A stretch of DNA of 64,000 bases from Warburgia ugandensis (taxonomy: Eukaryota > Streptophyta > Magnoliopsida > Canellales > Canellaceae). The position numbers were made by a program, and so were the translations under genes. The notes beneath the pieces were generated by a model, which saw nothing but the letters and a program-made list of their open reading frames with translations, was not told where the DNA came from and made no database searches. The stretch covers positions 58,687,880-58,751,879 of the forward strand of contig CP141132.1 of assembly GCA_035236585.1 (NCBI GenBank). The letters are read 5' to 3'. Shown piece by piece: positions 22,870-34,640 of the stretch. The stretch's first letter is position 1; the number at the start of each line of letters is the position of its first letter.

Positions 22870-24089
22870 GTTGTTTCTCATTCACATTTTCTTCTTTAAG
22901 AGTTTGGGAGTTGGAAGTTCTGATTTGTTTTACATTGCTTGCTTTTCTATATTTCTAAATTAGGTTGTTTGCATCGTTTTTTTTTTTTCTCCTTTGACAA
23001 CATTCATTTAGTCTCTTAGCAATTCTCTATTGTTACCGTCTATCTTTCCCCATCATGTGCATCTTTCCACCTCTCTTGTAAGCTCCACATTCAACTCTTC
23101 TCAGTCTCAAGCTTCCCGTTTCCACCACACCCATCTCTGTTTCAATCCATCTACTTCACCACATTGACCCAGAACCTAGATCCATCCCCATCACCCACTT
23201 TCCCTTGTTTGCCTGACTCCCAATCCATCGCACCACCTTTTCCCCTCATCTGTTCTGCCCACATAAACCTAGGTAGCCGGCGTTAGCTACACCAGGACTT
23301 AGATGATGCCCAGAAAAGGCATCATTTTTCCTCTTCAGACAAGCATCCAAGCCTAGATCAGAATCATTGGACAATGCCTAGAGTACGAAGATCTTCCACT
23401 ATCTAGGAGCAAGACGAGGCGATTCCAGCCTAACCGTGCGACACCCATCTACATTGCCGTCTGGCCAATTTGAACAGTCCAAAAAAGTCGATTTCCTCCA
23501 GTTTTGGCATTGATTACCATAGGATCCGACATTTTTCTCTTCACTGGACGGTCCGGAGAAGGAAACCCGAAGCGGGTTTTCCTCGCTCATTCCTTTCCTT
23601 TTCTTTTCTCCTCCAGCTCCATCTCCTTCTCCACTAGTGTTCTTCTTCGTGGGGTTTTGTCTAGTTTTTGTTAAAAACCAGATTTTTAATAAAGTCCCAT
23701 TTTTGCTCTTCATCTTTAAATGCAATTACATTTCTAGACTTTTTAGTTAATTACATCTGCATCCTCTTTTTATTTACATCTGTATCCCCGTTCCATTTAA
23801 GCTTTATTTTATCCATCTTTTGACAATGTTATCCAAGGACAATGCTATCCACAGACAGTATAATTCAAGGATGTTTAATTGGTTTTATTTTATGTTTTCT
23901 GGACTTGAAAGTTATATAAATTGCATCATTTGAATAAAGCTCAATAGTTAGGCTAGTTTTGTTATTTTCTTTTAGTTTTAAATAATTAAATTCTATTAAA
24001 AACTCCAATTAAAGCGAGTCCCTATGGATTCGACCCGTATTTGCATAGCTATACTACAATAGCCCGTGCACTTGTGAAAAATATCAACA
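22870..24089 (+). repeat. 5'-truncated second LTR-like unit of inner insert
   Basis: It aligns in order with the later part of 20704-22855: a pyrimidine-rich stretch, a GGGTTTTCCT block (about 23575 versus 21930), a TTAAAAACCAG block (about 23670 versus 22052), a CCTCTTTTTATTTACATCTG-like stretch, and the end block TTTGCATAGCTATACTACAA. Outside the end block the two units are too different to align confidently by eye. Confidence 0.65.
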
Positions 24090-24094
24090 GAAGG
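24090..24094. repeat. target-site duplication GAAGG, right copy
   Basis: Identical to 20699-20703 and directly adjacent to the insert end (TATCAACA). Confidence 0.95.
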
Positions 24095-24372
24095 CTATAC
24101 ATGATAGACATATTTTAAGAAAATCCTTCACACCCACTCAAAAGGTCTTATTGTATAACTTTAGACTGCATCTATTTCTAGAAAAACTAAGATCTAGATG
24201 GACTGGACCTTATATAGTACACACAATCTATCCTCATGGGGCCATTGAGATTGAAAAGGATGGACAAATCCAAAAGGTCAATGGTCAAAGATTAAAACCT
24301 TTCCTAGAACTGTTTGACCTTGAAATTGAAGAGGCACTTTTAGAGGCACCTCAATATCATAACCCACCTTAG
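24095..24372 (+). pseudogene. Athila-type integrase, C-terminal part
   Basis: The frame continues from the interrupted integrase (AIHDRHILRKSFTPTQKVLL) and reads LEKLRSRWTGPYIVHTIYPH, GAIEIEKDGQIQKVNGQRLK and PFLELFDLEIEEALLEAP before a stop at 24370. The RSRWTGPYIV segment is the GPY/F-type motif of gypsy integrase C-termini. No chromodomain is seen, as expected for Athila. This piece is open throughout and has no internal stop. Confidence 0.85.
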
Positions 24373-26110
24373 ATTACCACTCTAAGATCCTTTCAATATC
24401 ATAGCATTCATCATTATATCTAGCTGAAGACATAAAACTTAGCGCTTCCTGGGAGGCAACCCAACTGTTTTTCAAATTTCCATCTTCTACATCCTTCAAT
24501 TATCATATAGGATCCTATGTTTTCCAAACATTGAGGATAATGTTTCATTCAAGTTGGGAGGAGTAGATGCATATAGGGATTTTGTTGAGTTTTCTTTTGA
24601 AAAAACAAAGTTTTTAAGGTAGAGTTCCTTTACTGTGATGAGAACTGGATGTTCAGAATTTAGTACTTCTACTGTTTTCACCTCTTAATGGGAATGCATA
24701 TGATTAGTTTTGCATATTATGCATATGTTGAAGCATTTTATGGAAGTTAGTTCTCGAAAACTATTTACACACAACACATAATCATGACTAATAGAGAGGT
24801 ATGACTTAGAGACCCTAAGGAAAATCAGTAGAGACCTATAACCCAGAGAGTTTATAGACTATCTTCTATCAGAGAGTTATAAGTAATTTCACAATTTCTT
24901 CAGAGTATATACATTAGTGTGATCCTATTATCCTTGTTTTGGTTAAACATCAAGAATAAATAGGAGTAATAGCTTTGATTCTAGGAAATTTATTGGATTT
25001 GATTGGCTTTAGTAAACATAGGAAATGATGTAGGTCATCCCTGCTCAGCCAGAGATATAAAGCCTACCCATATATGATACCACTAGTTAGCCCATTTAAG
25101 CCTATTATTAAGCCTTTTCTTTCCTAATCCCACTCACCTTAACCTGAAATAAGCTAGTATATTAAATAACCACTACCCATATTCAAAATGAGTAGAGTTA
25201 GTAGAAAAAGTTCAAAGTAGGACAAAAATTCAAAGAAGTGAGAAAAAAGAGTAGTTTTTCTTCAAAAGAAGCCAAAAATAAAAAAATGAAAGTGAAAGAC
25301 AAAAATATGAGAGATATATTCACTTCAAGTACAAACCCAAAAGAAAAGTTGTCCTAACAAATATTTAGTGAAGACCTCTACTCAATTTTGAACCTTTGAA
25401 ACACTCATACCATTGTTTACTAAACCTATCCTAAGCCTACATTTCGTCCTAGTTAAAGACCTATTAATTTTAGGTGGAACATAGCCTTAAGAGGAGATAA
25501 AAAGAAGGAATTAAAGTAAAAGACCCCTAATATTCTTGGTGATAACATCCACTCTTAGGGATCACTTTCCTTTGTCTCATGATCATTCAAAAGATTTATG
25601 TGAACCATTAGCTTATTGGATTCAGTCACATAATGAGAGAAATATGTTTAAACCCTTTATCTGAGAGTTTCATTTCTGAACGGATACCTGTGAAGATTTG
25701 AGGTCAAGACATATTTCCAATAGAATTTAAGCATCTCTGGTTAGAAGTTGAGATTTATGTTACTGTACACACACATATGCATGCCGAGAACTAACTCAAA
25801 TAAACTGTCTTTAATATGTGTATGATGTGTAAAATTGTCAAATCCTCTCCATTAAGTTGTGAAAAACTAGTAGATTGCTAATGAATGAGGATTCTCTGAG
25901 ATAAAATAGGGGACTCACCCTTATTGAATTTTGTAGATATATTCACTACAAACCCTCATGAGGCATAACTCAACCACTAGGGATAACCTAGGAGTTCAAG
26001 GGCTTGTTGCATGTGCTAAGTGCAATTGTGAGTACCTACGAAACTGGCACCTTGTACCAATTTTTGTAAAATAGTTTTCTGCATATTTTTCTTGGGACTA
26101 GCAAAATGCT
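24373..26110 (+). other. 3' untranslated tail of Athila-type element
   Basis: About 1.7 kb without coding. Two landmark strings typical of this element class are visible: GCGCTTCCTGGGAGGCAACC (about 24443-24462) and AACATTGAGGATAATGTTTC followed by a G-rich AAGTTGGGAGGAG (about 24520-24562). Further on, AGAGACCTATAACCCAGAGAG (about 24829) and a later ACTAGGGATAACC-type segment near the end also occur, diverged, in the tail at 58935-60205. Confidence 0.7.
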
Positions 26111-26122
26111 GGTTGGGGTGTG
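26111..26122 (+). other. polypurine-type tract before 3' LTR
   Basis: GGTTGGGGTGTG lies directly before the 3' LTR start at 26123. It is G-rich but interrupted by T, so it is a decayed or variant primer tract. Confidence 0.55.
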
Positions 26123-28461
26123 TGTTAAGAGTTTAATTTTGGATAAAAGACTCCTAGTTTAGCATTTAATTGGATCATCTAACTCATCAATTTGATGATT
26201 TTCAGATAAAATATGAAATTTAGCTCAAATTGACCATCCAACCTTAAATTGTCAAAATTAACAGTCAGATGATCAATTGAGCTAATCAGATACTTAATGT
26301 ATGGTTTAGATGACTCTAATCTAGTCTTTGGTCTTGCAGATCAACTAAAGGAGGTTGGATGGCTCAGATCAATATTCAATGGTGCAGATAGATCAAAAGT
26401 GGCATGGATGGATCAAATTGAATTTCAATGCTGCAAATCATCTTAAAGATCATTCAGGCAAGAGTGGAAGGTTTCCTAAAGGAAGAGGAGTTCTAATAAG
26501 GAGAGGAAACTATGGATCAGAATGGAAATTAGGAGGAAGTTTCCTAATAGGAAACTAACTCCTAAAAATAAGGAAAGAGGGAATTAGAAGGGGGAAAATC
26601 TATAAGAAGAGGAACTGTGGGATTCTAAAAGGAGGGAGTTTAAGTTTTTAGGAGTTTTGGTTTGCTTTCCTTTGTCTGCTAGTCATTGTTCTCTCATCGC
26701 ATTCTTTTAGTTTCATCATTGTTTTTTTTCCTCCATCTCTAATATTCTCCTCTACTATCTCCTTCTCCTATCTCTATCTCATGCTCTGTCACAGCCCCTT
26801 CTATCAGTTTTTTTGAGCTACCTTCTTCACCACACTTTTTTTTTGTTTCTCTCCTTCCCATCTCACCCAAAATCAACACACCAGACCTATCACCCCCACT
26901 TTCCAATTCTATCTTCTATCCTTCTTTCTCACTGTGTGTCCCTTCTTTGCTTCATCATATCGCCCAAACCTCCTCCATGCATCAACTCTATTTTTTTTTC
27001 TTTCCTTCCTGGTTTCCAATAGGAAATCGAGTTCGCCATCTCCCCATAATCTCTCCACTTCCCTACTCTATTTCCTCACTGCAACAACCCCTTTGTCTGC
27101 ATCTCTTCTTCTCTACTCAGCCCATCCCAACATCATCAAACCCGTCACTGTCTCCTCTTTCCCTTGCCATCACCAAGCCTCCATCTCCATCTCCTTATTC
27201 CTCTATTCATCGAGGCATCAACTAGACCGATCAATGCCCTAGCTTCTCATATTATCTAGCCTGATGCAGCACCAGCTTCTCCTCCCTTCCATCCCATCGT
27301 CATCCTTTGCTTTACTATCAGACATCGGAATCCATTTCTCCTCTATTTGTCACTACTCCAGGCAACTTCCCTTCCAGTCACCGACCAAGCCTTATCATCT
27401 ACCTCCTTCACCACACTCTTTCCTCTTTCTACTTCACTGGCAGCTTCACCCACACCATCTCCTTTGTTCCCCTCTACTCCATGGGGTCATCTTCACTAGC
27501 TAAGCATGAACCTAGCTCTTCCACCTACAGCACCAGCGACCCGACGCTTAGATCTCCTCCATCGCATGGCCAGTTGATGCCCTAGGCTCCTCTACTTGTC
27601 ATGACTGGATAGCCTAGATCACCACAAGTAGCCCTTGTTCTCCATTCCATTGCATAGCACTAGTTGACCATGCCCATCACCATCTTCTCAGTAAAATATT
27701 TTCTTTTCCGTTTTACGGGAAGTTTAAGGAACTTTCAGGAAAAATTCCTATTTTGCCTTTGGTAGAAAAATTCTATTTACATTTTTTGTCTTGTTACTAT
27801 TCTTGTCCATGTTTTGTGTTATTCCCATTCTATTATCTGCATTCTATGTTGCTCTCAATTAATCCAGGAACTGTTTTATCTAACTGTGTTTAGTTGAATC
27901 AACAGTTCTGGTTTAATTTTAGGATATCTTTAATTGCTCATCCATTTCAATTCTAACTTTCAATTAACTTTCAGATCTGAGTTATAAGACAATTTAAAGC
28001 ACTTTTATTCTTCCTGGTCTTCAATCGAAGAATCTAAACCCAGATCTGAGGTATTAAATCTCAAAATTCTTATTTAGCTCAGATATCTCAGAATTTTTGG
28101 AATCTGCCTAATCCATTTGGATGATCATTAATTAAAAGTACCATAATCATGTTGATAAGGCCGATCATGATTTAGGAGACCAAATTTACAGAATTTGAAG
28201 ATAAGCAGTCTAGGGAAGTGAAATTTTCTTATTTTTTTAGTTAAAATTTTTGTTTTCTTTGGATTAGACCTCTGTAATTTCATTGACTAAACACATTTGA
28301 TGTCTGATTTCTTTTTCTATTAAATTTTTTATTTAATTTCAATTTTTGAAGAATTAAAGTTTATTAAATCTCCAAATTCTTAAAGTGCATCCCTGGGGGA
28401 TCCACCCGTACTTGCACATGCTCTATTATAATAGCCCGTGCACTTGTAGAAAACATCAACA
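26123..28461 (+). repeat. 3' LTR of Athila-type element
   Basis: The 2339-bp partner of 12146-14465, with the same ends and the same order of TATA-like site (26600) and pyrimidine tract. After its end the sequence reads AGTTTTTGA, which is the same nine bases that follow the 5' LTR, before the outer element's reverse transcriptase resumes. Confidence 0.9.
26600..26608 (+). promoter_or_regulatory. TATA-like box in 3' LTR
   Basis: CTATAAGAAGAGG, homologous to the site at 12622. Confidence 0.4.
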
Positions 28462-28468
28462 AGTTTTT

Positions 28469-28645
28469 GACAATAAGAATCTATCTCTCTTCTCATAAAG
28501 AGGTTTAATGCACCCAATGAAGACTCACTAGGTCTGATAAACCTCATCAAATAACTACTATAGCTAGAACCCTTCCAGCTCAATTGGGGCTAACCTGTAT
28601 TGCACCTTAGAAAATGGCACTATATCTGATGCCAAATCAATATCA
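28469..28645 (-). pseudogene. del/Tekay-type reverse transcriptase, N-terminal part
   Basis: On the minus strand the sequence reads DIVPFSKVQYRLAP, then after a break YSSYLMRFIRPSESSLGALN and LFMRREIDSY (or KRDRFLL in the next frame). This is the entry to the fingers domain of a gypsy reverse transcriptase. It stops at the end of the Athila-type insert; the rest of the domain is on the far side, at 11571-12145. Confidence 0.8.
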
Positions 28646-28865
28646 ATAAATCAACCTCTGGTGGAAAAAAATCCTGAAACCTCTTCAAGAAAGATTAGGA
28701 ATTCTCGCACACCATATGTGCACTCAATTTGTGGCTGCTCTAACCAGAACTCAGTACATCAGATGGGAATGGCATTGCCTTCAAGGAAAAAAAAAAACAC
28801 AACCTCAATGATGCTCTTCCCATCAAGAACTAGGTCACTGATTGTCCAAGCACACTAAAAGTGAT
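28646..28865 (-). pseudogene. protease-RT connector, decayed
   Basis: About 220 bp between the protease and reverse transcriptase remnants of the outer element. It should encode the connector but has several stops and a nine-base A run (28788-28797). The plus-strand frame here is a shadow. Confidence 0.4.
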
Positions 28866-29153
28866 CTATTCCTCACAACAATCAACTATCCCCAAATAAA
28901 TAAAATCCATCCCAAGGATGGTATCATGATCAATCATATCAAGTAAGATTAGCTCAATATCCATCCTCTCACTCATCATCAGCATCATGACATCCAACTC
29001 AGAGACTGTCATATATACAAGAGTATTCCTCAAGGTGCAAATAAATAAAGCAGAAAAATAACTGAATCTTAGATCAAGGAGGATTCTAACATAGTTACCA
29101 GCAATTAGAACATATTTTCCACTATTTGGTTCAAGGCCTATACTTACCTCCAA
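28866..29153 (-). pseudogene. del/Tekay-type aspartic protease, active site lost
   Basis: A 95-codon open minus-strand frame shows the retropepsin layout of del-type elements: GNYVRILLDLRFSYFSALF in the active-site position, then MDIELILLDMIDHDTILGMD and FIYLGIVDC near the end. The LILLDM..DTILGMD block is the conserved flap-distal part. The catalytic D[ST]G is replaced by DLR, so the enzyme could not work even though the frame is open. The ILGMD block is the strongest evidence for the family. Confidence 0.8.
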
Positions 29154-29189
29154 GTAATGGAAAATTTTATCACTGATAATGTGGGGCCA

Positions 29190-29430
29190 TCTCTACCCTG
29201 TCTCTAATGTCAATCAATCTGACTCATTGTCTAATGGGACAGTCTCTAAAGGAATATCCTGTCTCTCCACAGTCAAAACATTTAAAGGATTGCCACTGTG
29301 ATGGCAACAACTGCTGATATTACTACTGCTGCAGTGATCTACTAACTCTAGGACATAATTGGCTAGGTGTCTGTCCTTACAACTAGTACACCTTCTCTCA
29401 TCCGTATCCGTACACCACTTGATCAAATGT
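29190..29430 (-). pseudogene. gag zinc knuckle of outer element
   Basis: On the minus strand a CCHC-type knuckle reads CFDCGETGYSFRDC (about 29239-29280) with tyrosine in place of the histidine. It lies just upstream of protease, as in del-type gag. The surrounding frame has stops. Confidence 0.7.
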
Positions 29431-30768
29431 CGTTAGCTCAATGCCCTCTGTAGCTGTGTCAGTGAAAGGTCTCTTGCCCTTACTAGGCTGACTCAAACTA
29501 CCCATGTCTGAGTTTCTGCGGTTAGCCTTGGTCCTAAGAGGATCCCTCTTTACATAAAGGTTATGTTTGTAACCTCACTACCAATGTAGAACGCGACATA
29601 ACCGGCTGATCCCTCAATACAGGTGTCAAAATATCACAATCTATCCACAGTCTCCTTGTTCATGGTGAAGGAATTTGGGCAAGTCTCTTCAATTGAGTAT
29701 AGTGGGTCAATATTGTTGAACCGTCTATTTCTTCACTTTAAGTGTCAAACTCCCTTAGTTTCCAAAAATACTAATTATCACAAGACTTCCCAAGGCCCAT
29801 TTAGATTAAAGTCACAATGATATAGAAGAACATGTTTTCTCAAATAACCATCCTTAGAATCCTCGTAATTTCATTTTCGGTGTTCTCACCTCCATCATTT
29901 CATTTCCTTTAACAAATGAATTATTTCAGATCATATCAATCAAAATCATTTACACTTGTCAATCTCACACCCAAGTAATTGATCTTTCATAATGACTTTC
30001 TTAGCTATTGGAGACCACATCATCATCACTATTTAATAACTATTCTCATAAAATAGTTATCATATCCTCTAGGCACTACACACCTCAAAATCATAAATAG
30101 AGCCCTCAGAAATTCATAAGGATCCACTTCTCATTGATAGGCTATCAATATTTCTATATGCAGAAAAACCCATAAATTTTCATCTCATAGTTCAAGTAAT
30201 TCATCCATAAAAACATTAGGATCTTACTTCATCAAATTTTCAATGATTTTCACCATATTACTCTTTATTCATCAAATAAATTTGCTTCAAGCTTAAATTA
30301 ATATAATACTTCTCTCAATGTTCTCGCGTTCTCATTAGTTGTAATCATTTCTGATCCTCCATCAATCTTATCATACTATTGTTATTGTAATAATTGTTAG
30401 GATTTTTCTAAGAGTTCATACACACAATCCAAGTTAGAAATTTGGACTATCAGAAAAATTCCACATGAATATATCTTTTATCATATATTAAAGTTCTCAT
30501 TGAGAGAAACTACTTCAAAATTTTTATTCCAATTATTTACTCTAGGAATCATACACTTTTCATAAAAGTGTACTTGCTTGTACTCATACAAGGATTGAAA
30601 GTCTTAATTACTCTAAGAAAATCTACCAACTTCATGGCATTATCTATTTCACAATCATCAACATCCTTCACATGAATTATCCTTATAACTCTTATTTAGG
30701 AAATCACCTCACTTCATGGATTGTATGTGACCTTTAGTTTGTTGGAACGGCTATGATAGAGTAAACCT
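29431..30768 (-). pseudogene. gag region of outer element, strongly decayed
   Basis: This is where the main part of gag should lie, between the primer site and the zinc knuckle. I can follow only scraps on the minus strand (for example DNAMKLVDFLRVIKTFNP near 30575-30635) and none is conclusive. The plus-strand frame at 29623-29820 is a shadow. Confidence 0.45.
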
Positions 30769-30785
30769 GGGCTCTAATACCAAAC
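30769..30785 (-). other. primer binding site of outer element (Met-tRNA type)
   Basis: On the minus strand GTTTGGTATTAGAGCCC follows directly after the LTR end (GGGCATCACA). It matches the methionine-tRNA-type primer site of del/Tekay elements with one C-to-T type change, and it fixes the orientation of the element. Confidence 0.85.
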
Positions 30786-31391
30786 TGTGATGCCCGGAGT
30801 TTTACCAACAATAAAATAACAATATATAAAATGAGTCGGGATCTCTACTTTAAAAACTTTGATTTTTAAAGTGACCAAAAACAAAACTCAAATAAAAGCA
30901 TTCATTTCAAAGTCTCGAGAGTCATACAACCACAAAATCATGGATTTAATAGTGAAATGAAATCTCATTTCTATAAAAAATCTAGCAGTCTCCTTTGTAT
31001 TTTGGACCATTGCACACAACACGTGCAATACAAAATCACTTGATAAACACAATATAAGACATGACACATGGGAGACTCAATCTTCACAGCCATCCATCTA
31101 ACTCAAATACTATTTTCAATGAAAATGTATACTCCAACAGTAGATAAGAAAATCAAGTCATGACAAAATACCCAGGGTCTGTCCATGCAGCCATCACATC
31201 CAACATGAATTCATATCCTCACATCCAGGTCACATTGCTAATATAATAATGTATAGTCCATAAATAATAACCCAAAGTGAGGTCCTGAACAAAACTTGTC
31301 ATCTCTAAAATATCCTCAACACTTCATTGGAAACTGTCATCACTTTTGTTTGCTCTATCAAAGCATCAACCTATGGAAACTCTCTATATAT

Positions 31392-31419
31392 GAGGCATTG
31401 CAAAAAAAAGCAATACCTC
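31392..31419. repeat. conserved LTR hairpin 1, second copy
   Basis: GAGGCATTGC and GCAATACCTC around eight A residues. There is one mismatch relative to the perfect copy at 7106. Confidence 0.7.
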
Positions 31420-31780
31420 AACAAGCTATGCTTGTGTAGGTGATCACATTCAATAAATAAATACAATGAAATTATGTCACACGAAATATCAATGTCATGG
31501 CAAATCTCATAAGATAAAACATGTACAAGGCATGCCAATCATCAGACGTCCATAATGAATAACACATGAAAATCATAAGTCTGAACAAATCGATATCAAA
31601 TCTAACCATCATGACATGCAAGGCATGAACAATACAAGGATAAGCATCCATCAAAAGCAATAAGAATCTATGTCAGCAACACATGGATATGTGTCTATTA
31701 AAAGCAATAAGAATTCGTGTCCACAACATAATATAAACGCATGTCATGATGAACAGTGCACCATGTACAATCTAGCCTTA

Positions 31781-31802
31781 AGAGTGTCTCAACTACACTC
31801 AT
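31781..31802. repeat. conserved LTR hairpin 2, second copy
   Basis: AGAGTGT and ACACTCAT around CTCAACT, directly upstream of the single minisatellite unit. Confidence 0.6.
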
Positions 31803-34640
31803 GGCATTGGCAGTGAGTACTCATTCCAAACCTGGGTCCCTCATATGCAGCCCGCATAAGCCCTTAGGCCCAGCTTACCCCGTGATCCCTATATAACCAT
31901 GTCACATGAGCATATAGAATAAGAGTATGGGCTACTATGCTACAGTGGCAACCACACCAGGATCTCATCAACTGCTGCACCTTATCGACACCATAACAGG
32001 AGACTTCCTCCATCCCACATGGGGGAGAACGAACCTCCAGTGGGGACTACCCATGATACCACCACCTACGTACCTGGCCCTCTCAGGGCGGGTATCTAAT
32101 TATCATCATCACAAAGTTAGAGGGTGGGTGGTCAACCCTACAACCCTCCTAGCATAGTACTCACTGAGTAGAAGCACCCATCATAAATCAACAGCCATTA
32201 AGCAAGTATCAAAAATCCATGCATAATCATTCTCGATAAAAGGAAATTGAGAGAGTAATTCAATATATCAACATCATGCGTCAAAAATTAGTGTAAAAAA
32301 TCATCAATAATTAAATCGATGCAAACTAAAATGTACTAGAAATAGTGCATAAGTCATGCACAGAAGTAGTAGCAAGCATATCGGCAATACATGCTAAAAA
32401 ATAATTTCTTGCAAACATAGCAGAGCATAAAACCCATGCCTTAAAGTTTCAGATAATACGTCATGATTTAAGAAATCATAGAAAAAATCCAAATGTAATC
32501 ACCTACCTCAAACAACGTACTACTCATCTGTACCTCCTAGTTCAATCTGACCCATCTTTAGCGCCATCCACCACAGTTCCATTCACCTGGATATATATCA
32601 CATCCAGTCATACTCAAAATCCAATTGGATTCTTAATTACATGACATTACACTTTTGTATTCATTACATCGCATTCAAGATAGTTTAATGATTCCCAACC
32701 CTAGAATCTCAAGGCGGGGCCCACCCTAATTGGCTAATAATTCAATTCATACTTGATCGGGCCCACTCATAACCATCTGGTCCTTCTTCTTAATCATATC
32801 ATTACACATTTCAGAGTCACTAGACTCAAACCATATTAATCTCGGTTAATTTATCATTCAAATCAATTAATCAGGCATTATTATACAACTATCATTCTCA
32901 ATCTTATATAGTTGAAATCAAATCAATCTGTCAAATGATTAATACATTGCTCTTAACTTGAACAAGTCAATTTGAATAACCTCCAACTATCTACTTGGTC
33001 TAATCGTCCACCAATCGCATCAATTATACTTGATCATCAGATATCCATGTTGATCTCATCAATTTTATTCACTTGACTACCCTAGATCACATGAAAATTT
33101 AGTAATTATAACCAATTAATCTACATAAGAATTCTAAACAATTCAGATCATCAAATTGGATCCAATTTCATACCTAGATCTTCAATTGATCTTAGCCATT
33201 GATCCAGATCAGCTAAATCATCTCCATAAAAGCTTTTGACCCAATATTCTTGTATAAATCCATGATCTATATTTCATGAGGATCACTACAGACTACTTGG
33301 ATAAAAAAAACAAAGTCAGATCATTACAGATTAGACAATCTAACCTCCAATCAAATGTCTAGTAAATCAACGGTTGGATCTTCCTTGATCGAGAAATGGG
33401 AATATGTGTTTTGTTCCCCACATTGCCAGGATTACAAGGGTACTCTTAGATCTCCAAGATTCCTCTTAGTTTGTCCAGAGTAGAGGTTTAAAGTTCACAG
33501 GGTCAACTTAGCCCCTTCCAAACAAGTCAGGAACGGGTTGACTCAACAAGTCAACCCTGTCCTAACCCGTTAGAATAGAGAAAACTAGGGGGGAGAGGAG
33601 GATGGTGGCTAGTGGTGAGTTTCTATCCGGACACCACCGATCCATGCTAAAAGGGAAAATGGTGGGAATGGGGTCCTAGCTTGTTGGCCTACCCATGGAT
33701 GGCTGAGCGAGTGACTGAGAAGAGCAAAGGGGGAAAAGGAGGAATCAGGTGCTAGCTCATGGTAGGCCTGTGCGCACGGGCATGCAAGGGTAGCCACACT
33801 GCAATGTTGAAATGGGGAAGAGGAGAGGGAAGAGTGGTGAGTCCAGCCAGTCGTTTAGGGGAAAATCCAATTTTCCCATTATTGCCGATGGGAGTAGGAT
33901 TCCAGGGAGAGGAAATCTAGTAGGGGAGGACAAAAGGGTCTATGCAGTGGCCAGGGTTCTGTGCGACTCCTGAAGAACACCCAATCTGGGTTCCATTATC
34001 ATCAGAGGGAAAGGGTTTCAAGGGAGAGGAAATCAGTGCCGAGAAAACCTGATCAAGGAGGGTTACGTACTAGTGAAAGCCATTTTGGGTTTTCTTGTCA
34101 ACATCAGTAAAAGCGGGGAAAAGCAAGGGTTGTGGCCAGAGGAAGGGGGGAGAACCAAGGGAGCTCACCGATGGGGATCAGACTAGAGGGACTTCAACCA
34201 GTAGGGGCTGAATGGAGGGGGTGGATGCCAGGCTTTCCCTCTTGTTGGTGTTCCCCCTATTTATGCTTCATTTTTGTCACCACTTGATGTGGGATAAAGC
34301 AGTGATACGTGATAATGCGGCCGCCGCGTGTCGAGCTCCACTCCATGTGTGTTGTGTCGTCCTACAGCGTTACCAACCAATGAAGGTGGGGGTGTTGTTA
34401 TCAATTTGGACCCCCCTTAAATTAGTAAAATTTTGGAGATTTTTCGCCACGATCTCTATTTTGGCCAAAATTAGTGTCATCCATACATTCCAAATTTGAG
34501 AATCCCTAGTCCAAATTTTGAGTTTACAAGGAGGTTATTTTTGAAAATTCTAATTTTCCTGAATTTAAATTCTGATTTTTCTTTCCATCAAATTTATGAT
34601 TTAATATATAAAAAATAACCCACAATTGAGGGTTGTTACA

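Larger units (their letters stand above)
20704..24089 (+). mobile_element. shortened LTR element inserted in integrase (LTR plus truncated LTR)
   Basis: The 3386-bp insert has TG...CA ends and a perfect GAAGG target-site duplication. It contains a full LTR-like unit (20704-22855), about 15 bp that resemble the start of an internal region (AGTTTTGTCC), and a second LTR-like unit lacking its first part (about 22870-24089). No coding region remains. The likely origin is an Athila-type relative in which nearly all the internal region and the first part of the 3' LTR were deleted. Confidence 0.85.
12146..28461 (+). mobile_element. Athila-type Ty3-gypsy retrotransposon inserted in the outer element's RT
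   Basis: LTRs at 12146-14465 and 26123-28461 both start TGTTAAGAGTTTAATTTTGG and end in an ATTAACA/ATCAACA form. The 5' LTR is followed by an Asp-tRNA-type primer binding site. Internal domains on the plus strand are gag with a zinc knuckle, aspartic protease, reverse transcriptase, RNase H and integrase, then a long untranslated tail and a purine tract. All domains are present but carry many stops. Integrase is split by another insertion at 20704-24089. LTR divergence by eye is about 13-14 of the first 228 bases. The left flank TGCGG is not repeated on the right. Confidence 0.9.
6498..34640 (-). mobile_element. Ty3-gypsy del/Tekay-type LTR retrotransposon, degenerate, hosting nested insertions
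   Basis: Two long direct repeats (6498-10470 and 30786-34640) share the same ends, TGTGATGCCC and GTTACA on the plus strand. On the minus strand the right-hand copy is followed directly by a methionine-tRNA-type primer binding site, and the left-hand copy is preceded by a purine tract, so the element reads right to left. Minus-strand remnants of a gag zinc knuckle, protease and reverse transcriptase lie between them in the expected order. RNase H and integrase are missing. The body is split at 12146-28461 by an Athila-type element. Outer flanks GCTTT and ACTTT are a target-site duplication with one mismatch. Confidence 0.9.
30786..34640 (-). repeat. 5' LTR of the outer del/Tekay-type element
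   Basis: The 3855-bp partner of 6498-10470, beginning TGTGATGCCCGGAG and ending GGGTTGTTACA on the plus strand. It holds both conserved hairpins (31392-31419 and 31781-31802) and a single minisatellite unit (31845-31891). Short frames here are not conserved in the other LTR. Confidence 0.9.

Noticed and set aside
24496..24681. Small minus-strand frame in the Athila-type tail
   Set aside because: It overlaps the conserved non-coding landmark of the tail and has no counterpart in the second tail at 58331-60208.
29623..29820. Plus-strand 65-codon frame in the outer element
   Set aside because: Shadow of the decayed minus-strand gag region; no match to any domain.
34212..34499. 95-codon plus-strand frame at the end of the outer 5' LTR
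   Set aside because: It lies in LTR sequence and is broken in the partner LTR.
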